From Candidatus Microbacterium colombiense (lineage in GTDB: Bacteria > Actinomycetota > Actinomycetes > Actinomycetales > Microbacteriaceae): a DNA stretch of 64,000 nucleotides. The notes beneath the pieces were generated by a model. The model saw only the letters and a list, made by a program, of their open reading frames with translations, was not told where the DNA came from and did no database searches. A program made the position numbers and the translations under genes. Location: contig CP119308.1 of assembly GCA_029203165.1 (NCBI GenBank), positions 2,914,001 through 2,978,000 on the forward strand, written 5' to 3'. The number at the start of each line of letters is the position of its first letter. Within the stretch, counting starts at the first letter, position 1. Below, piece by piece: positions 17,178-25,131 of this stretch.

Positions 17178-17774
17178 ATGTCGAACGAGGCCGAGCATGC
17201 CAAACGTGCGCTGCGCGCCGAGCTGCGCGAAAGACGCGGACTGCTCTCCGACGCCCAGCGCGACGCCGCGGCATCCGCGATCGGCGAACGACTCGACGCA
17301 CTGGTCGACGAACTCGATGCACGGTCGATCTCGTGCTTCCTCTCCACTCTCACCGAACCGGGTACCCGCGACTTCGTGACGCGAGCGGTTCGCCGCGGCA
17401 TCCGGGTGCTGCTTCCGGTCACGCGCCCCGACGGGCTGCTCGACTGGGCGGTCGCCGAAGACGGTGACGAGACGACCGAGGGACTGCACGGTCTGCCCGA
17501 GCCCACCGGCGAGGTGCTGGGGCCGATCGCCGTCAACGACGTCGACCTCATGATCGTCCCCGCCGCTGCCGTGGATCGCACCGGCATGCGGATGGGCTGG
17601 GGTCGCGGCTACTTCGACAAGACGATCGGTTCTATGGAGAAGTGCCCTCCTGTCTACGCCGTCATCTATGATTCCGAGATACTCGACTCCCTGCCCCGGG
17701 AGGTGCACGACCAGCCCGTCAACGGCGTCGTGACCCCGTCGCAGACCCTGATCCTGTCGCCATCGCGGCGCTGA
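17178..17774 (+). CDS. 5-formyltetrahydrofolate cyclo-ligase
   Basis: 198 residues. The N-terminal KRALRAELRERR is the ATP-binding Lys/Arg helix, and the C-terminal RMGWGRGYFDKTIG is the family signature that binds ATP phosphate and Mg. It converts 5-formyl-THF to 5,10-methenyl-THF using ATP, salvaging an inhibitory folate. It heads a run with the zinc-ribbon gene and mscL. Confidence 0.92.
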   Translation: MSNEAEHAKRALRAELRERRGLLSDAQRDAAASAIGERLDALVDELDARSISCFLSTLTEPGTRDFVTRAVRRGIRVLLPVTRPDGLLDWAVAEDGDETTEGLHGLPEPTGEVLGPIAVNDVDLMIVPAAAVDRTGMRMGWGRGYFDKTIGSMEKCPPVYAVIYDSEILDSLPREVHDQPVNGVVTPSQTLILSPSRR

Positions 17775-17787
17775 CCCCGAGGACACC

Positions 17788-18060
17788 ATGCCCACCTATG
17801 CCTATGCCTGCACGTCGTGCGGCCACACCTTCGATGCCGTGCAGAGCTTCTCCGACGACGCCCTCTCGGTCTGCCCCGAGTGCGGAGGAACCCTGCGCAA
17901 GCAGTACGGATCGATCGGGGTGACCTTCAACGGATCGGGCTTCTATCGCACCGACTCGCGCGCCAAATCTGGTGGTTCGAAGGATGCTTCGGCATCATCG
18001 AAGTCGGGATCGACGACGAGCGCCAAGCCGGCGGCTGCGTCGAGTTCCACCTCGTCCTGA
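17788..18060 (+). CDS. FmdB-type zinc ribbon protein
   Basis: 90 residues. Residues 1-45 form a zinc ribbon with two cysteine pairs, YACTSCGHTFDAV and VCPECGGTLRK, followed by FNGSGFYRTDSR. The remainder is a disordered Ser/Lys/Ala tail. This family is often annotated as a putative regulatory protein and is frequently beside the 5-FCL and mscL genes in actinobacteria. Exact role unknown. It starts 13 bases after the cyclo-ligase. Confidence 0.9.
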   Translation: MPTYAYACTSCGHTFDAVQSFSDDALSVCPECGGTLRKQYGSIGVTFNGSGFYRTDSRAKSGGSKDASASSKSGSTTSAKPAAASSSTSS

Positions 18061-18086
18061 GGTTCCATCCCCCAACGGAGGCACCC

Positions 18087-18509
18087 ATGCTCAACGGATT
18101 CAAGGACTTCATCCTCCGCGGCAACGTGATCGATCTGGCGGTCGCCGTCGTCATCGGCGCCGCCTTCACCGCGATCGTGAACGCGGTCGTGGCGAGCATC
18201 ATCACCCCGCTGATCTCGCTCTTCTTCGAGGAGGGCGCGACCGGCCAGTTCGGACCGCAGATCACGAACATCTACGGCAACAAGGTCACCTTCCCGATCG
18301 GCGATCTGATCTCGGCGATCATCAGCTTCCTCGCCGTCGCCGTCGTCGTCTACTTCGTGTTCGTCCTGCCGATGAACACCTTCAAAGCCCACGTCGAGGC
18401 CCGCAAGGGAACTCCGGCAGAAGAGCCCCAGGAGGAGCCGGCCGCCGCGACCGAGACCGAGCTGCTCATCGAGATCCGCGATCTGCTCGCACGGAACCAG
18501 CGCAGCTGA
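18087..18509 (+). CDS. mscL: Large-conductance mechanosensitive channel
   Basis: 140 residues. MLNGFKDFILRGNVIDLAVAV is the amphipathic N-terminal helix running into TM1, with the pore-lining VIGAAFTAIVNAVV; TM2 is about residues 73-97; the acidic C-terminal helix ends TELLIEIRDLLARNQ. It forms a pentameric channel that opens under hypo-osmotic shock. ATG 18087 is chosen because it matches the invariant start and follows CGGAGG. A strong terminator follows. Confidence 0.95.
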   Translation: MLNGFKDFILRGNVIDLAVAVVIGAAFTAIVNAVVASIITPLISLFFEEGATGQFGPQITNIYGNKVTFPIGDLISAIISFLAVAVVVYFVFVLPMNTFKAHVEARKGTPAEEPQEEPAAATETELLIEIRDLLARNQRS

Positions 18510-18531
18510 CGCCACAGTCGTTCTGACAGGA

Positions 18532-18568
18532 GAAGCGCACGGAACCCGGAAGGGGCCGTGCGCTTCTC
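18532..18568. terminator. Terminator after mscL
   Basis: AGAAGCGCACGG (18532-18543) pairs perfectly with CCGTGCGCTTCT (18557-18568), a 12-bp stem with a 13-nt loop. It lies between convergent genes and probably acts in both directions. Confidence 0.8.
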
Positions 18569-18597
18569 TCGTCTGACAGCGGTGCGGTAGCCACAGC

Positions 18598-18807
18598 TCA
18601 GTAGTGCGGCGGGACGTCCTGGATCATCCGGTCGTCGTTGGGCCCCTTCGGGCCACGGATCTTCGCCCCCGGCGGGTCGGCCACGGGCTCGGGGCCCGAC
18701 TCGGGTTCCGGGTCCGTCCCCGGAACCGGGGTGAGTCGTGCGCGGCGGGATCCGGCCACACGGACGACGCGCTGCCCCGGTGCATCCGCCCCGGTGTCGT
18801 CAGCCAT
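18598..18807 (-). CDS. Small Pro-rich protein of unknown function
   Basis: 69 residues, hydrophilic and proline-rich (PGTDPEPESGPEP), with no recognisable domain. Its ATG overlaps the last 8 bases of the large helicase-like gene on the same strand, which suggests translational coupling. It ends before the mscL terminator, so it completes a two-gene operon. No membrane segment or metal site is seen. Confidence 0.6.
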   Translation of the reverse strand: MADDTGADAPGQRVVRVAGSRRARLTPVPGTDPEPESGPEPVADPPGAKIRGPKGPNDDRMIQDVPPHY

Positions 18808-21800
18808 TTCCCGTGTCGACGATGTCGATCGGCTGCGTGTCGTTGTCGGCTCGCGGCGCGGAGTCCGAGATGCCGAGCACGGCGGCGATCCGCGTGGCAG
18901 CGGTGACCGGGTCGCTGTACAGATCGAACGCGTGCACCCGCACGTAGTGCCAGCCCAGACGCCGCAGCACGTGCGGACGCAGCCGCAGCGTCTCGCGCAG
19001 CGACTCCCCTCGGGACTCGGGATCGGACTCGATCACCACGGCCTTGCCCTTGTGCTGGGCGACCAGGGGAAGGAGCCCGCGATAGTCGACGTCGACCGAG
19101 GCACCGAGTCGGCGCAACTCCCGCGCGAGTGCCAGGGTCAGCGGATCGGCGAGGTCTTCCAGCCGTGCATCGCGTGCGCGCGCGGCGAGTCCACCGAGGA
19201 TCGACATGAGAGTGGCCGCGCCGTGTTCGAGGCGGCCGTCATCGAAGGCCGAGGGACGAATCGACGACACGATCACCATCGAGCGGCGGGCACGGGTCAT
19301 GCCCACCGTCAGCAGGCGTTCGCCGTCGGGCGTCGAGAGGTCGCCGAAGTCGCTGAGGACCCGTCCGTGCTTGGTGAGTCCGAAGCCCAGCGAGAAGATG
19401 ACGCGATCCCGGCTCTCCGCCACCGATTCCTCGAGGGTGAGCACGGCGAACGGCTCGGCGGTGTCGCGGCCGACGAAGTCCGCCACATCCGAACGACCGG
19501 CGAACGCCGACGTGACGGCGGCGCGCACCCTCTCGGCGTGGCGGGTGCTGGCGGTGACCACCATGAGCGATTCCGTGGGCCGGTGCACCGCGTGCTCGAC
19601 CACGAGGGTGACCACGCGGGCCACCTCGGCGTCGGGGCTCTCGACCGCTCCGGAGATCGGATCGGGCGTTCCCGTGCCTCCCTCGACGTAGTCGACAGTG
19701 AGGCTGCCGCGCCCGAGGTAGGAGCCCGCCCACGGCAACGAGACGATCTCTCCGCCGTAGAAGGCGTCGTTGATGAGCTCGGCCAGATCTTCGCCACCCG
19801 CACGGTAGCTGCGGGTGAGGGTCATGACGGGGAGCAACTCCGACAGGCGCTCGAAGACCGACACATCGTCGAACGGAACCTCGGGCTCCCAGGAGTCTCC
19901 GGGATCGACGGCGATGTGGAAGGGCGTCGGGCGCTGGGTGACGGGATCGCCGAATGCGACGATCTGACGCGCTCGGCGGATCGCCGGTGCGGCTTCCGCC
20001 AGGTTGATCGCGGCGGCATCGACCAGCAGCACGGTGTCGAACTCGACCGAGTCGGGGATCTCGGGCACCCGGTACGGCGACGAGATCCACACGGGGGCGA
20101 GCACCCCGACAAGGGTGGATGCCGAACTCACGATCTCGGCGGTGGTGGAGTTCGGCTGGGTGAGCGCCCGGCGCAGGTGCTGCGACTGCTGCGGCTCGTC
20201 GACGATCGCGATCTTCCACTGATTGGCGAGCTGCCACGCCAGCAGAGGACCGGCCATCGCGGCGTGGGCCTCGTCGACCAGACGGAAGTCGCGCTCGAGT
20301 CGATCGACCACCGCGGTGTTCGCGCCGAGCAGCGCCCGGTTGTCCTGGAGAGCACGTTCGAGCAGCGACTGCCACCACGCGAACTCGAGCTCCTCACCGA
20401 CCTGCCCCTCCGAGACGTGGCGCACGGAGAGCTCGGCGAGCAGAGGCTCCAAGCCCAGCAGCGCCAGTCGCTCGCGCAGCTGCGCCCTCTCGACGAGGTT
20501 GTCGAAGACATCCGACTTGGCAGCGAGACCGGCCAAGGTGCGCACGAGACGTGCCACGGGCAGGGCGGCCATCGGCTCGCGACGACCGAGGGCGGCATCG
20601 AGCTCGGCGAGCTCCGCCTCTGCCCGCTGCCACGCCGCCGAGACGTCGGCGAGGCCGAGCGGCACCTCAGGTGCGACGCCGGCCTCGACGAACCGTTGCC
20701 ACTGCGTGCGCTGCGCCTGGATGCGCAGGAGAGCCTCGTGCATCTCGGTCACGTGCACGCCGGGGCGCACATACTCCTTGGCGAGCCGGCGGAGCCGACG
20801 CCGGTTGGTGCCCGAGAGCCCGGGGGCGTCGCGGCGAGATCCGTGCGCCTGGATCAGTTCGCCCAGCGGGCGTTCGAAGACGGTGGGGCTGAAGCGGTCG
20901 AGCGAGTCCCGCATGCCCTGCAGCAGGTGGAGGTACTCGCCGAGCTCGTCGATCGTCGCGAATGGACGCATCCGCGTCTGCGCGATCAGTTCGTAGCCGC
21001 GTTCGAGTAGGGCGGGGATGCTGCTCCCGTGCAGACGTGCCGCGAGCTCGTGCGCCGCCCGCGCGGCCTCCGTGCTCGAGAACGTGACGCCGTACCAGGG
21101 GGAGTCGTCGGGCCCGAAGCGGAATTCGCCCAGTCGGGCGGCCTGAGCGAGAGCGGATGCCGCCCCGCTGCGGTCCTCTGCCAGGCGGCGGAGCGCATCC
21201 GTTCCGAGACGAGCCGTCGTCGACGGTGGCACGGGGAGCGACGCGAGTCTGGTCAGATGCCGCGTGGCGTCGAGCACCGAGGCGCTCGTGCCGGCGACCG
21301 GCGTGGTCAGTGCCTGACGGTAGTCGCGGAGCACCGTGCGCAGTCGAACCAGCGCGTCGTCGACGTCGCTGACCTTCGGCGATACGGCCTTCTCGTTCCG
21401 CCCGATCGCACGCACCAGGTCGCGGCGGACGCTCGCCGGAGAGATCGCCAGGCTGTCGAGCCCGATGCCCGCGAGACGATGCCGCACGCCGTCGAGGGTG
21501 GAGCGTCGCGCCGACACGACCAGCACGCGCTTACCCGCGCGGACGAGTTCGCCGAGCGCGTTGATGACCGTCTGGGTTCCCCCGGTGCCGGGCAGCGTCG
21601 CCACGGTCAGCGAATGACCGGCCGCGATCCGTGCGAGCACGGCCTCCTGCTCCGCATCGGCATCCAGCAGCAGATTGTCGGATGCCGGAGCGCGATCGTC
21701 CGGGCCGGTGTGGTGCGGGGTCGCCCGCGGCGCGGCGACCTGTTCGCGGTCGCCCACGTGGCCGGCGAGCGCGTTGAGCACGACGTGGTCGAGGCTGCCG

Positions 21801-22519
21801 CTGTCGCGCACCATCGCGCCGCCCACGTCGGCGAACGTCGACACGACCAACCGGGGCTCGACCGAGAACGTGTCGATCGACCGTGCCGTCGTGCGCAGGC
21901 TGTCGATCACGGGCTGCGGCTTGAAGATGCCGCCGTCATAGGCCAACGCGGCGAGCGCCGCGGCGTCGATCGAGATGCCGAAGTGCTCGCGCGCGATGCG
22001 CACGAGCTCCGGGTTCACGTCGAAGACGCCCTGCAGCTTCAGCTCGAAGTCCGAATGATGGCGCCGGATGGCCAGCGGTCGCAGCAGCACGGGGGCCGCG
22101 AACGCCGCGCCGCCGATGCGCCAGCGAGCGACGCCGACCGTGAGGTGGACGGCCTCGATGCCGCGCACCGTGCGCAGCTCGGTGTTCTTCGACGTGATGC
22201 GCTCTGCAGCGAGCCTGGCGGTGCGCAGCCCCACCTCGTCGCGGAACAGGTTCGACAACAGCGTGGATTTGCCGGTGATGAACTGGGGCAGGCTGCCGGG
22301 GTGCGCCTTGGAGATGTCGATCCCGGACTCGGGCCCGTCGCGGAAGCTGACCAGCGGGGACGCGCCGCCCAGATCGGCGGCCTCCGCGCGCAATCGCGTG
22401 CGCTCCGACTCGGCGGCGTGGGCGACATCGACCCCTGTGGTCGACTCGTGCAGCTCGCCGAGAGTCACTGCGGCATCCGCCACTGCGTCATCCGCAGACT
22501 TCTCATCACGTCGCCACAC
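18800..22519 (-). CDS. Large DUF4011/SF1 helicase-like protein with C-terminal nuclease-fold domain
   Basis: 1239 residues. The N-terminal ~250 look like a DUF4011 domain (PQFITGKSTLLSNLF, FAAPVLLRPLAI, LKLQGVFDVNPELVRI). The middle is a Upf1-like SF1 helicase: a Walker A-like LPGTGGTQT near 310, LLVDAAAINLAEA near 830, VAFGDPVTQRPTPF, and a motif VI-like LLTVGMTRARRSMVIV near 1120. The last ~90 residues match the Vsr/REase-like MTES_1575 domain (GKAVVIESD, LRPHVLRRLGWHYVRVHAFD). Walker A lacks its lysine and Walker B its glutamate, so ATP hydrolysis is questionable. GTG start with only a weak ribosome-binding site. Confidence 0.8.
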   Translation of the reverse strand: MWRRDEKSADDAVADAAVTLGELHESTTGVDVAHAAESERTRLRAEAADLGGASPLVSFRDGPESGIDISKAHPGSLPQFITGKSTLLSNLFRDEVGLRTARLAAERITSKNTELRTVRGIEAVHLTVGVARWRIGGAAFAAPVLLRPLAIRRHHSDFELKLQGVFDVNPELVRIAREHFGISIDAAALAALAYDGGIFKPQPVIDSLRTTARSIDTFSVEPRLVVSTFADVGGAMVRDSGSLDHVVLNALAGHVGDREQVAAPRATPHHTGPDDRAPASDNLLLDADAEQEAVLARIAAGHSLTVATLPGTGGTQTVINALGELVRAGKRVLVVSARRSTLDGVRHRLAGIGLDSLAISPASVRRDLVRAIGRNEKAVSPKVSDVDDALVRLRTVLRDYRQALTTPVAGTSASVLDATRHLTRLASLPVPPSTTARLGTDALRRLAEDRSGAASALAQAARLGEFRFGPDDSPWYGVTFSSTEAARAAHELAARLHGSSIPALLERGYELIAQTRMRPFATIDELGEYLHLLQGMRDSLDRFSPTVFERPLGELIQAHGSRRDAPGLSGTNRRRLRRLAKEYVRPGVHVTEMHEALLRIQAQRTQWQRFVEAGVAPEVPLGLADVSAAWQRAEAELAELDAALGRREPMAALPVARLVRTLAGLAAKSDVFDNLVERAQLRERLALLGLEPLLAELSVRHVSEGQVGEELEFAWWQSLLERALQDNRALLGANTAVVDRLERDFRLVDEAHAAMAGPLLAWQLANQWKIAIVDEPQQSQHLRRALTQPNSTTAEIVSSASTLVGVLAPVWISSPYRVPEIPDSVEFDTVLLVDAAAINLAEAAPAIRRARQIVAFGDPVTQRPTPFHIAVDPGDSWEPEVPFDDVSVFERLSELLPVMTLTRSYRAGGEDLAELINDAFYGGEIVSLPWAGSYLGRGSLTVDYVEGGTGTPDPISGAVESPDAEVARVVTLVVEHAVHRPTESLMVVTASTRHAERVRAAVTSAFAGRSDVADFVGRDTAEPFAVLTLEESVAESRDRVIFSLGFGLTKHGRVLSDFGDLSTPDGERLLTVGMTRARRSMVIVSSIRPSAFDDGRLEHGAATLMSILGGLAARARDARLEDLADPLTLALARELRRLGASVDVDYRGLLPLVAQHKGKAVVIESDPESRGESLRETLRLRPHVLRRLGWHYVRVHAFDLYSDPVTAATRIAAVLGISDSAPRADNDTQPIDIVDTGNG

Positions 22520-22695
22520 AGTGACACCCTAGGCGCGTGAAGCCGGGATGCCAGGTATCTCGGGCGGGTTTCACCGTATTACTGCCCTCGAACGGGCTGA
22601 GCACTCCCCCTGCACGGCCGATGTGTCGTCTCGATTCTCCCCAGGAATCGGCAGACCCGGCGTCCGGTCCCGCCCGCACCGGTCACTATGGTCAC

Positions 22696-23208
22696 ATGAC
22701 GTTCCGATACGACTTCGCTCCGACGCCGTTCGGCGACGCGCTCGCGGTGTTCTCCGATGAGGGAATCGTCCGCTTCGACCTCTCCGAATCCGAGGATCCC
22801 TCCGTCCCGTGGCTTCTCGAAGCCGCCGCCCGCGATCTCGGCGGCATTCCCGATCCCGATCCCGGCGCCGCCTCGGAGTTGACGCCACTCCTCGCGGAGT
22901 ACTTCGACGGTGAGCCCGTGCGCTTCCACGACCATCTGAGGTTGGACTGGCGATTGGCGAGCGGGTTCTCGCTGGAGGCCCTCCGGGCGATCTGTGAGAT
23001 CGAGTGGGGCGAGACGATGAGCTACGGCGAGGTCGCGGTGGTCGCCGGGCGTCCCGGTGCCGCGCGGGCCGTGGGCCGGGCCTGTCGACTGACCCCCTTC
23101 TCGATCATCGTGCCCGTGCATCGCGTCGTACGCGCGGACGGCTCCCCCGGTCAGTACGGCGCATACCCCGAGCGCAAACGGTTCCTGCTGGATCTCGAGA
23201 CGCGCTGA
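22696..23208 (+). CDS. Alkyltransferase-like protein (MGMT fold lacking the acceptor cysteine)
   Basis: 170 residues with both parts of an O6-alkylguanine-DNA alkyltransferase: an RNase H-like N-domain, then the DNA-binding C-domain with WGETMSYGEVA (turning tyrosine) and GAARAVGRACR (arginine finger helix). Where the family has PCHRV, this protein reads IIVPVHRVVRADG, with Val141 (codon GTG) in place of the acceptor Cys. It cannot repair by self-alkylation; proteins with Trp or Ala there are alkyltransferase-like factors that flag lesions for nucleotide excision repair. The open frame begins upstream, but ATG 22696 matches the family start. Confidence 0.82.
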   Translation: MTFRYDFAPTPFGDALAVFSDEGIVRFDLSESEDPSVPWLLEAAARDLGGIPDPDPGAASELTPLLAEYFDGEPVRFHDHLRLDWRLASGFSLEALRAICEIEWGETMSYGEVAVVAGRPGAARAVGRACRLTPFSIIVPVHRVVRADGSPGQYGAYPERKRFLLDLETR

Positions 23209-23232
23209 CACCGCGCTGTTCCGCAGGACGAC

Positions 23233-23265
23233 GGGGATCCCGGCGAGTAGGCCGCCGGGATCCCC
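23233..23265 (+). terminator. Strong hairpin after the alkyltransferase-like gene
   Basis: GGGGATCCCGGCG (23233-23245) pairs with CGCCGGGATCCCC (23253-23265), a perfect 13-bp stem with a 7-nt loop, 24 bases after the stop. No T-run follows, so it may need Rho or act as an mRNA stabiliser. Confidence 0.6.
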
Positions 23266-23332
23266 GCACCCCCGGTGGTAGTGTCGACGCTACGAAAAGG
23301 GGCACGACGCTGTCTCCCGAGGGTAGGAAGTC

Positions 23333-24187
23333 ATGAGCTCAACCGCGGCCGAGGAGTCCGAGACGGAGCTCGTCGCCAACGCGGTGCGCGAGCTTGCCCG
23401 ACGCACCCGGTTCCCCGTCGCGTTCGGCGGTCTCATCGACGAGGGCGTCGTGAACGTGACGAGCATCGTCGGCAACCGCACGCACAGCCTGGACGGGTTG
23501 AAAGTGCGCCCGGAACGCGGACTCGGCGGACGGGCGATGATGGAGCTCCGTCCGCGCATGACGAGCGATTACGGATCGTCGCGCCAGATCACCCACGACT
23601 ACGACGTGTTCGTGCTCGGCGAAGGCCTGCGCACGCTGCTCGCACTTCCGATCGTCGTGAGCGGACGCTCCCGCGGCGTGCTGTACGCCGGCGCGTGGGA
23701 CGAGGAGCCTGTCGGCGGCATCACGACGGCACCGGCCATGCAGGTGGCGCAGTCGGTCGCCGACGAACTACGGATCCGGGACGAGGTCGAGCGGCGCCTG
23801 CGCGCGGCGTCCGGAGAAGACGCCGTCGCCGTCCCGCAGCGCGAGCAGTTGCGCGAGAGCTTCGCAGAACTGCGCAGCATCGCCGCCAGTGTCGACGATG
23901 ACGTGCTGCGGGGCCGGATCGCCCAGGTCGAGCGGCGGCTGGCGGTGCTGGCCGGAGATGCACTACCCGCCACCACCGGCCCCATCCCGACCGTGCGTCT
24001 GTCGCCACGCGAGACCGATGTGCTCGCCTGCGCCGCGCTCGGCGCCACGAACGCGGAGATCGCGCGACGCCTCGGTCTGCGTGAGAGCACCGTGAAGGCC
24101 TATATCGGCACGGCGATGTCGAAGCTGGATGCCTCGACGCGTCACGCGGCCGTGGTCCGCGCCCGTCGCGCCGGCCTCCTCCCCTGA
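23333..24187 (+). CDS. GAF-domain LuxR-family transcriptional regulator
   Basis: 284 residues. The N-terminal ~150 form a GAF-like sensor (FPVAFGGLIDEGVVNV, GLGGRAMMELRPRMTSDY, LLALPIVVSGRSRGVLYAG). A helical linker of about 60 residues follows. The C-terminal LuxR helix-turn-helix is LSPRETDVLACAALGATNAEI then RRLGLRESTVKAYI. Such actinobacterial regulators often control catabolic or quinone/aromatic stress genes; the ligand is unknown. A purine-rich GAGGGTAGGAAG precedes the ATG. No obvious operon partner. Confidence 0.88.
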   Translation: MSSTAAEESETELVANAVRELARRTRFPVAFGGLIDEGVVNVTSIVGNRTHSLDGLKVRPERGLGGRAMMELRPRMTSDYGSSRQITHDYDVFVLGEGLRTLLALPIVVSGRSRGVLYAGAWDEEPVGGITTAPAMQVAQSVADELRIRDEVERRLRAASGEDAVAVPQREQLRESFAELRSIAASVDDDVLRGRIAQVERRLAVLAGDALPATTGPIPTVRLSPRETDVLACAALGATNAEIARRLGLRESTVKAYIGTAMSKLDASTRHAAVVRARRAGLLP

Positions 24188-24291
24188 ACGCCGACTCCCG
24201 GAACCCCACCTCCACCGGATCCCCTGAGCACCGTGCACAGCGCCTGCCCAGCGCTGTTCGCTAGTGTGGAGCCAGCCGGTGAACACCGGCT

Positions 24292-24344
24292 CCGGACGAG
24301 GCAGACCAGTACCCGGTGAGCGAAAAGACTGGTCCGAAAGGACC
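24292..24344 (+). promoter_or_regulatory. Guanidine-III (ykkC-III) riboswitch with RBS-sequestering hairpin
   Basis: The leader has the class III signature: CCGGACGAG (24292-24300), stem GACCAGT (24304-24310) with ACTGGTC (24328-24334), and ACCCGG (24311-24316) whose CCGG can pair with the upstream CCGG as the pseudoknot. Directly after, GGTCC-GAAA-GGACC (24331-24344) forms a tetraloop hairpin that covers the AAAGGA ribosome site. The two helices share bases 24331-24334, so they exclude each other: guanidine binding should free the site and switch on the downstream SMR exporter. Confidence 0.85.
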
Positions 24345-24347
24345 GTC

Positions 24348-24674
24348 ATGTCGTGGATCATCTTGATCGCATCCGGAATCCTCGAGGCCGTATGGGCGAC
24401 CGCTCTCGGCAAATCCGAGGGACTCACAAAGCTCTGGCCGAGCGTGATCTTCTTCGTCGGGTTGGCGATATCGATGTTCGGGCTGGCTTTCGCGATGCGC
24501 GAGATCGCCACCGGAACCGCCTATGCGGTGTGGGTCGGTATCGGCGCCTCGCTGACCGTGGCGTGGGCGATGATCACCGGAGACACAGAGATCTCCTGGC
24601 TGCGCATTCTCCTCCTTCTGGGGCTCGTCGGCTGCATTGTCGGTCTGAAACTGATCGACCCCGGACACGAATAG
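24348..24674 (+). CDS. gdx: SMR-family guanidinium exporter (Gdx/SugE type)
   Basis: 108 residues with four membrane helices. The substrate-binding glutamate is E13 in SGILEAVWATALGKSEG, and the Gdx-type MREIATGTAYAVWVGIGA fills TM3. Members exchange guanidinium for protons and work as antiparallel dimers in the cytoplasmic membrane. The guanidine-III riboswitch in its leader supports guanidinium export rather than broad drug resistance. ATG 24348 is five bases from AAAGGA. The gene stands alone. Confidence 0.92.
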   Translation: MSWIILIASGILEAVWATALGKSEGLTKLWPSVIFFVGLAISMFGLAFAMREIATGTAYAVWVGIGASLTVAWAMITGDTEISWLRILLLLGLVGCIVGLKLIDPGHE

Positions 24675-24733
24675 GCAACACCCGCGCATTCCGCCGCTTG
24701 TCGCATTTCCCACACCCGAGTAGGGTGAATTCC

Positions 24734-25078
24734 ATGGCGAGACGAATTGTGCATCAGCTGGTCGACGATATCGACGGCAGTGTCCTGGAAGTCGGTGAAG
24801 GCGAGACGGTTCATTTCTCGTTGAACGGGGCTTCCTACGAGATCGACCTGAACAGTGCTCACGCGGCGGAACTGCGTGAGGCTTTCGAGCCGTACATCTC
24901 CGCCGGCCGCAGGGCCGGCTCCTCCGGAGCCTCGCGCTCCACGCCCTCTCGGAAGCGTCCGGGACGCAACCCCGAGGTCGCGGCGATCCGCGCATGGGCG
25001 AACGAGAATGGTCACAAGCTCTCAGAGCGCGGTCGCATTCCGGCTCAGGTCGTGGACGCGTACAACGCGGCCCACTGA
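24734..25078 (+). CDS. lsr2: Lsr2 nucleoid-associated protein
   Basis: 114 residues. The N-terminal oligomerisation domain begins MARRIVHQLVDDIDG, with YEIDLNSAHAAELREAFEPY. A basic Ser/Arg linker follows. The C-terminal DNA-binding domain is VAAIRAWANENGHKLSERG and then RIPAQVVDAYNAA, with the RGR AT-hook-like loop that enters the minor groove of AT-rich DNA. Lsr2 silences horizontally acquired genes, relevant here because a prophage lies at 58.7 kb. A terminator follows. Confidence 0.95.
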   Translation: MARRIVHQLVDDIDGSVLEVGEGETVHFSLNGASYEIDLNSAHAAELREAFEPYISAGRRAGSSGASRSTPSRKRPGRNPEVAAIRAWANENGHKLSERGRIPAQVVDAYNAAH

Positions 25079-25102
25079 CAATCGAACTGACGAATCACGG
25101 GG

Positions 25103-25131
25103 AATAGGCGCGTCCGACCGGAGCGCCTATT
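25103..25131. terminator. Bidirectional terminator between lsr2 and marR
   Basis: AATAGGCGC (25103-25111) pairs with GCGCCTATT (25123-25131) around an 11-nt loop; a T-rich stretch (GATTATTTT) lies just beyond on the plus strand. It overlaps the end of the convergent MarR gene. Confidence 0.75.

Noticed and set aside
24264..24347. N-terminal extension of the SMR exporter
   Set aside because: The in-frame upstream codons lie in the riboswitch and encode a hydrophilic segment not found in the 105-110 residue SMR family.
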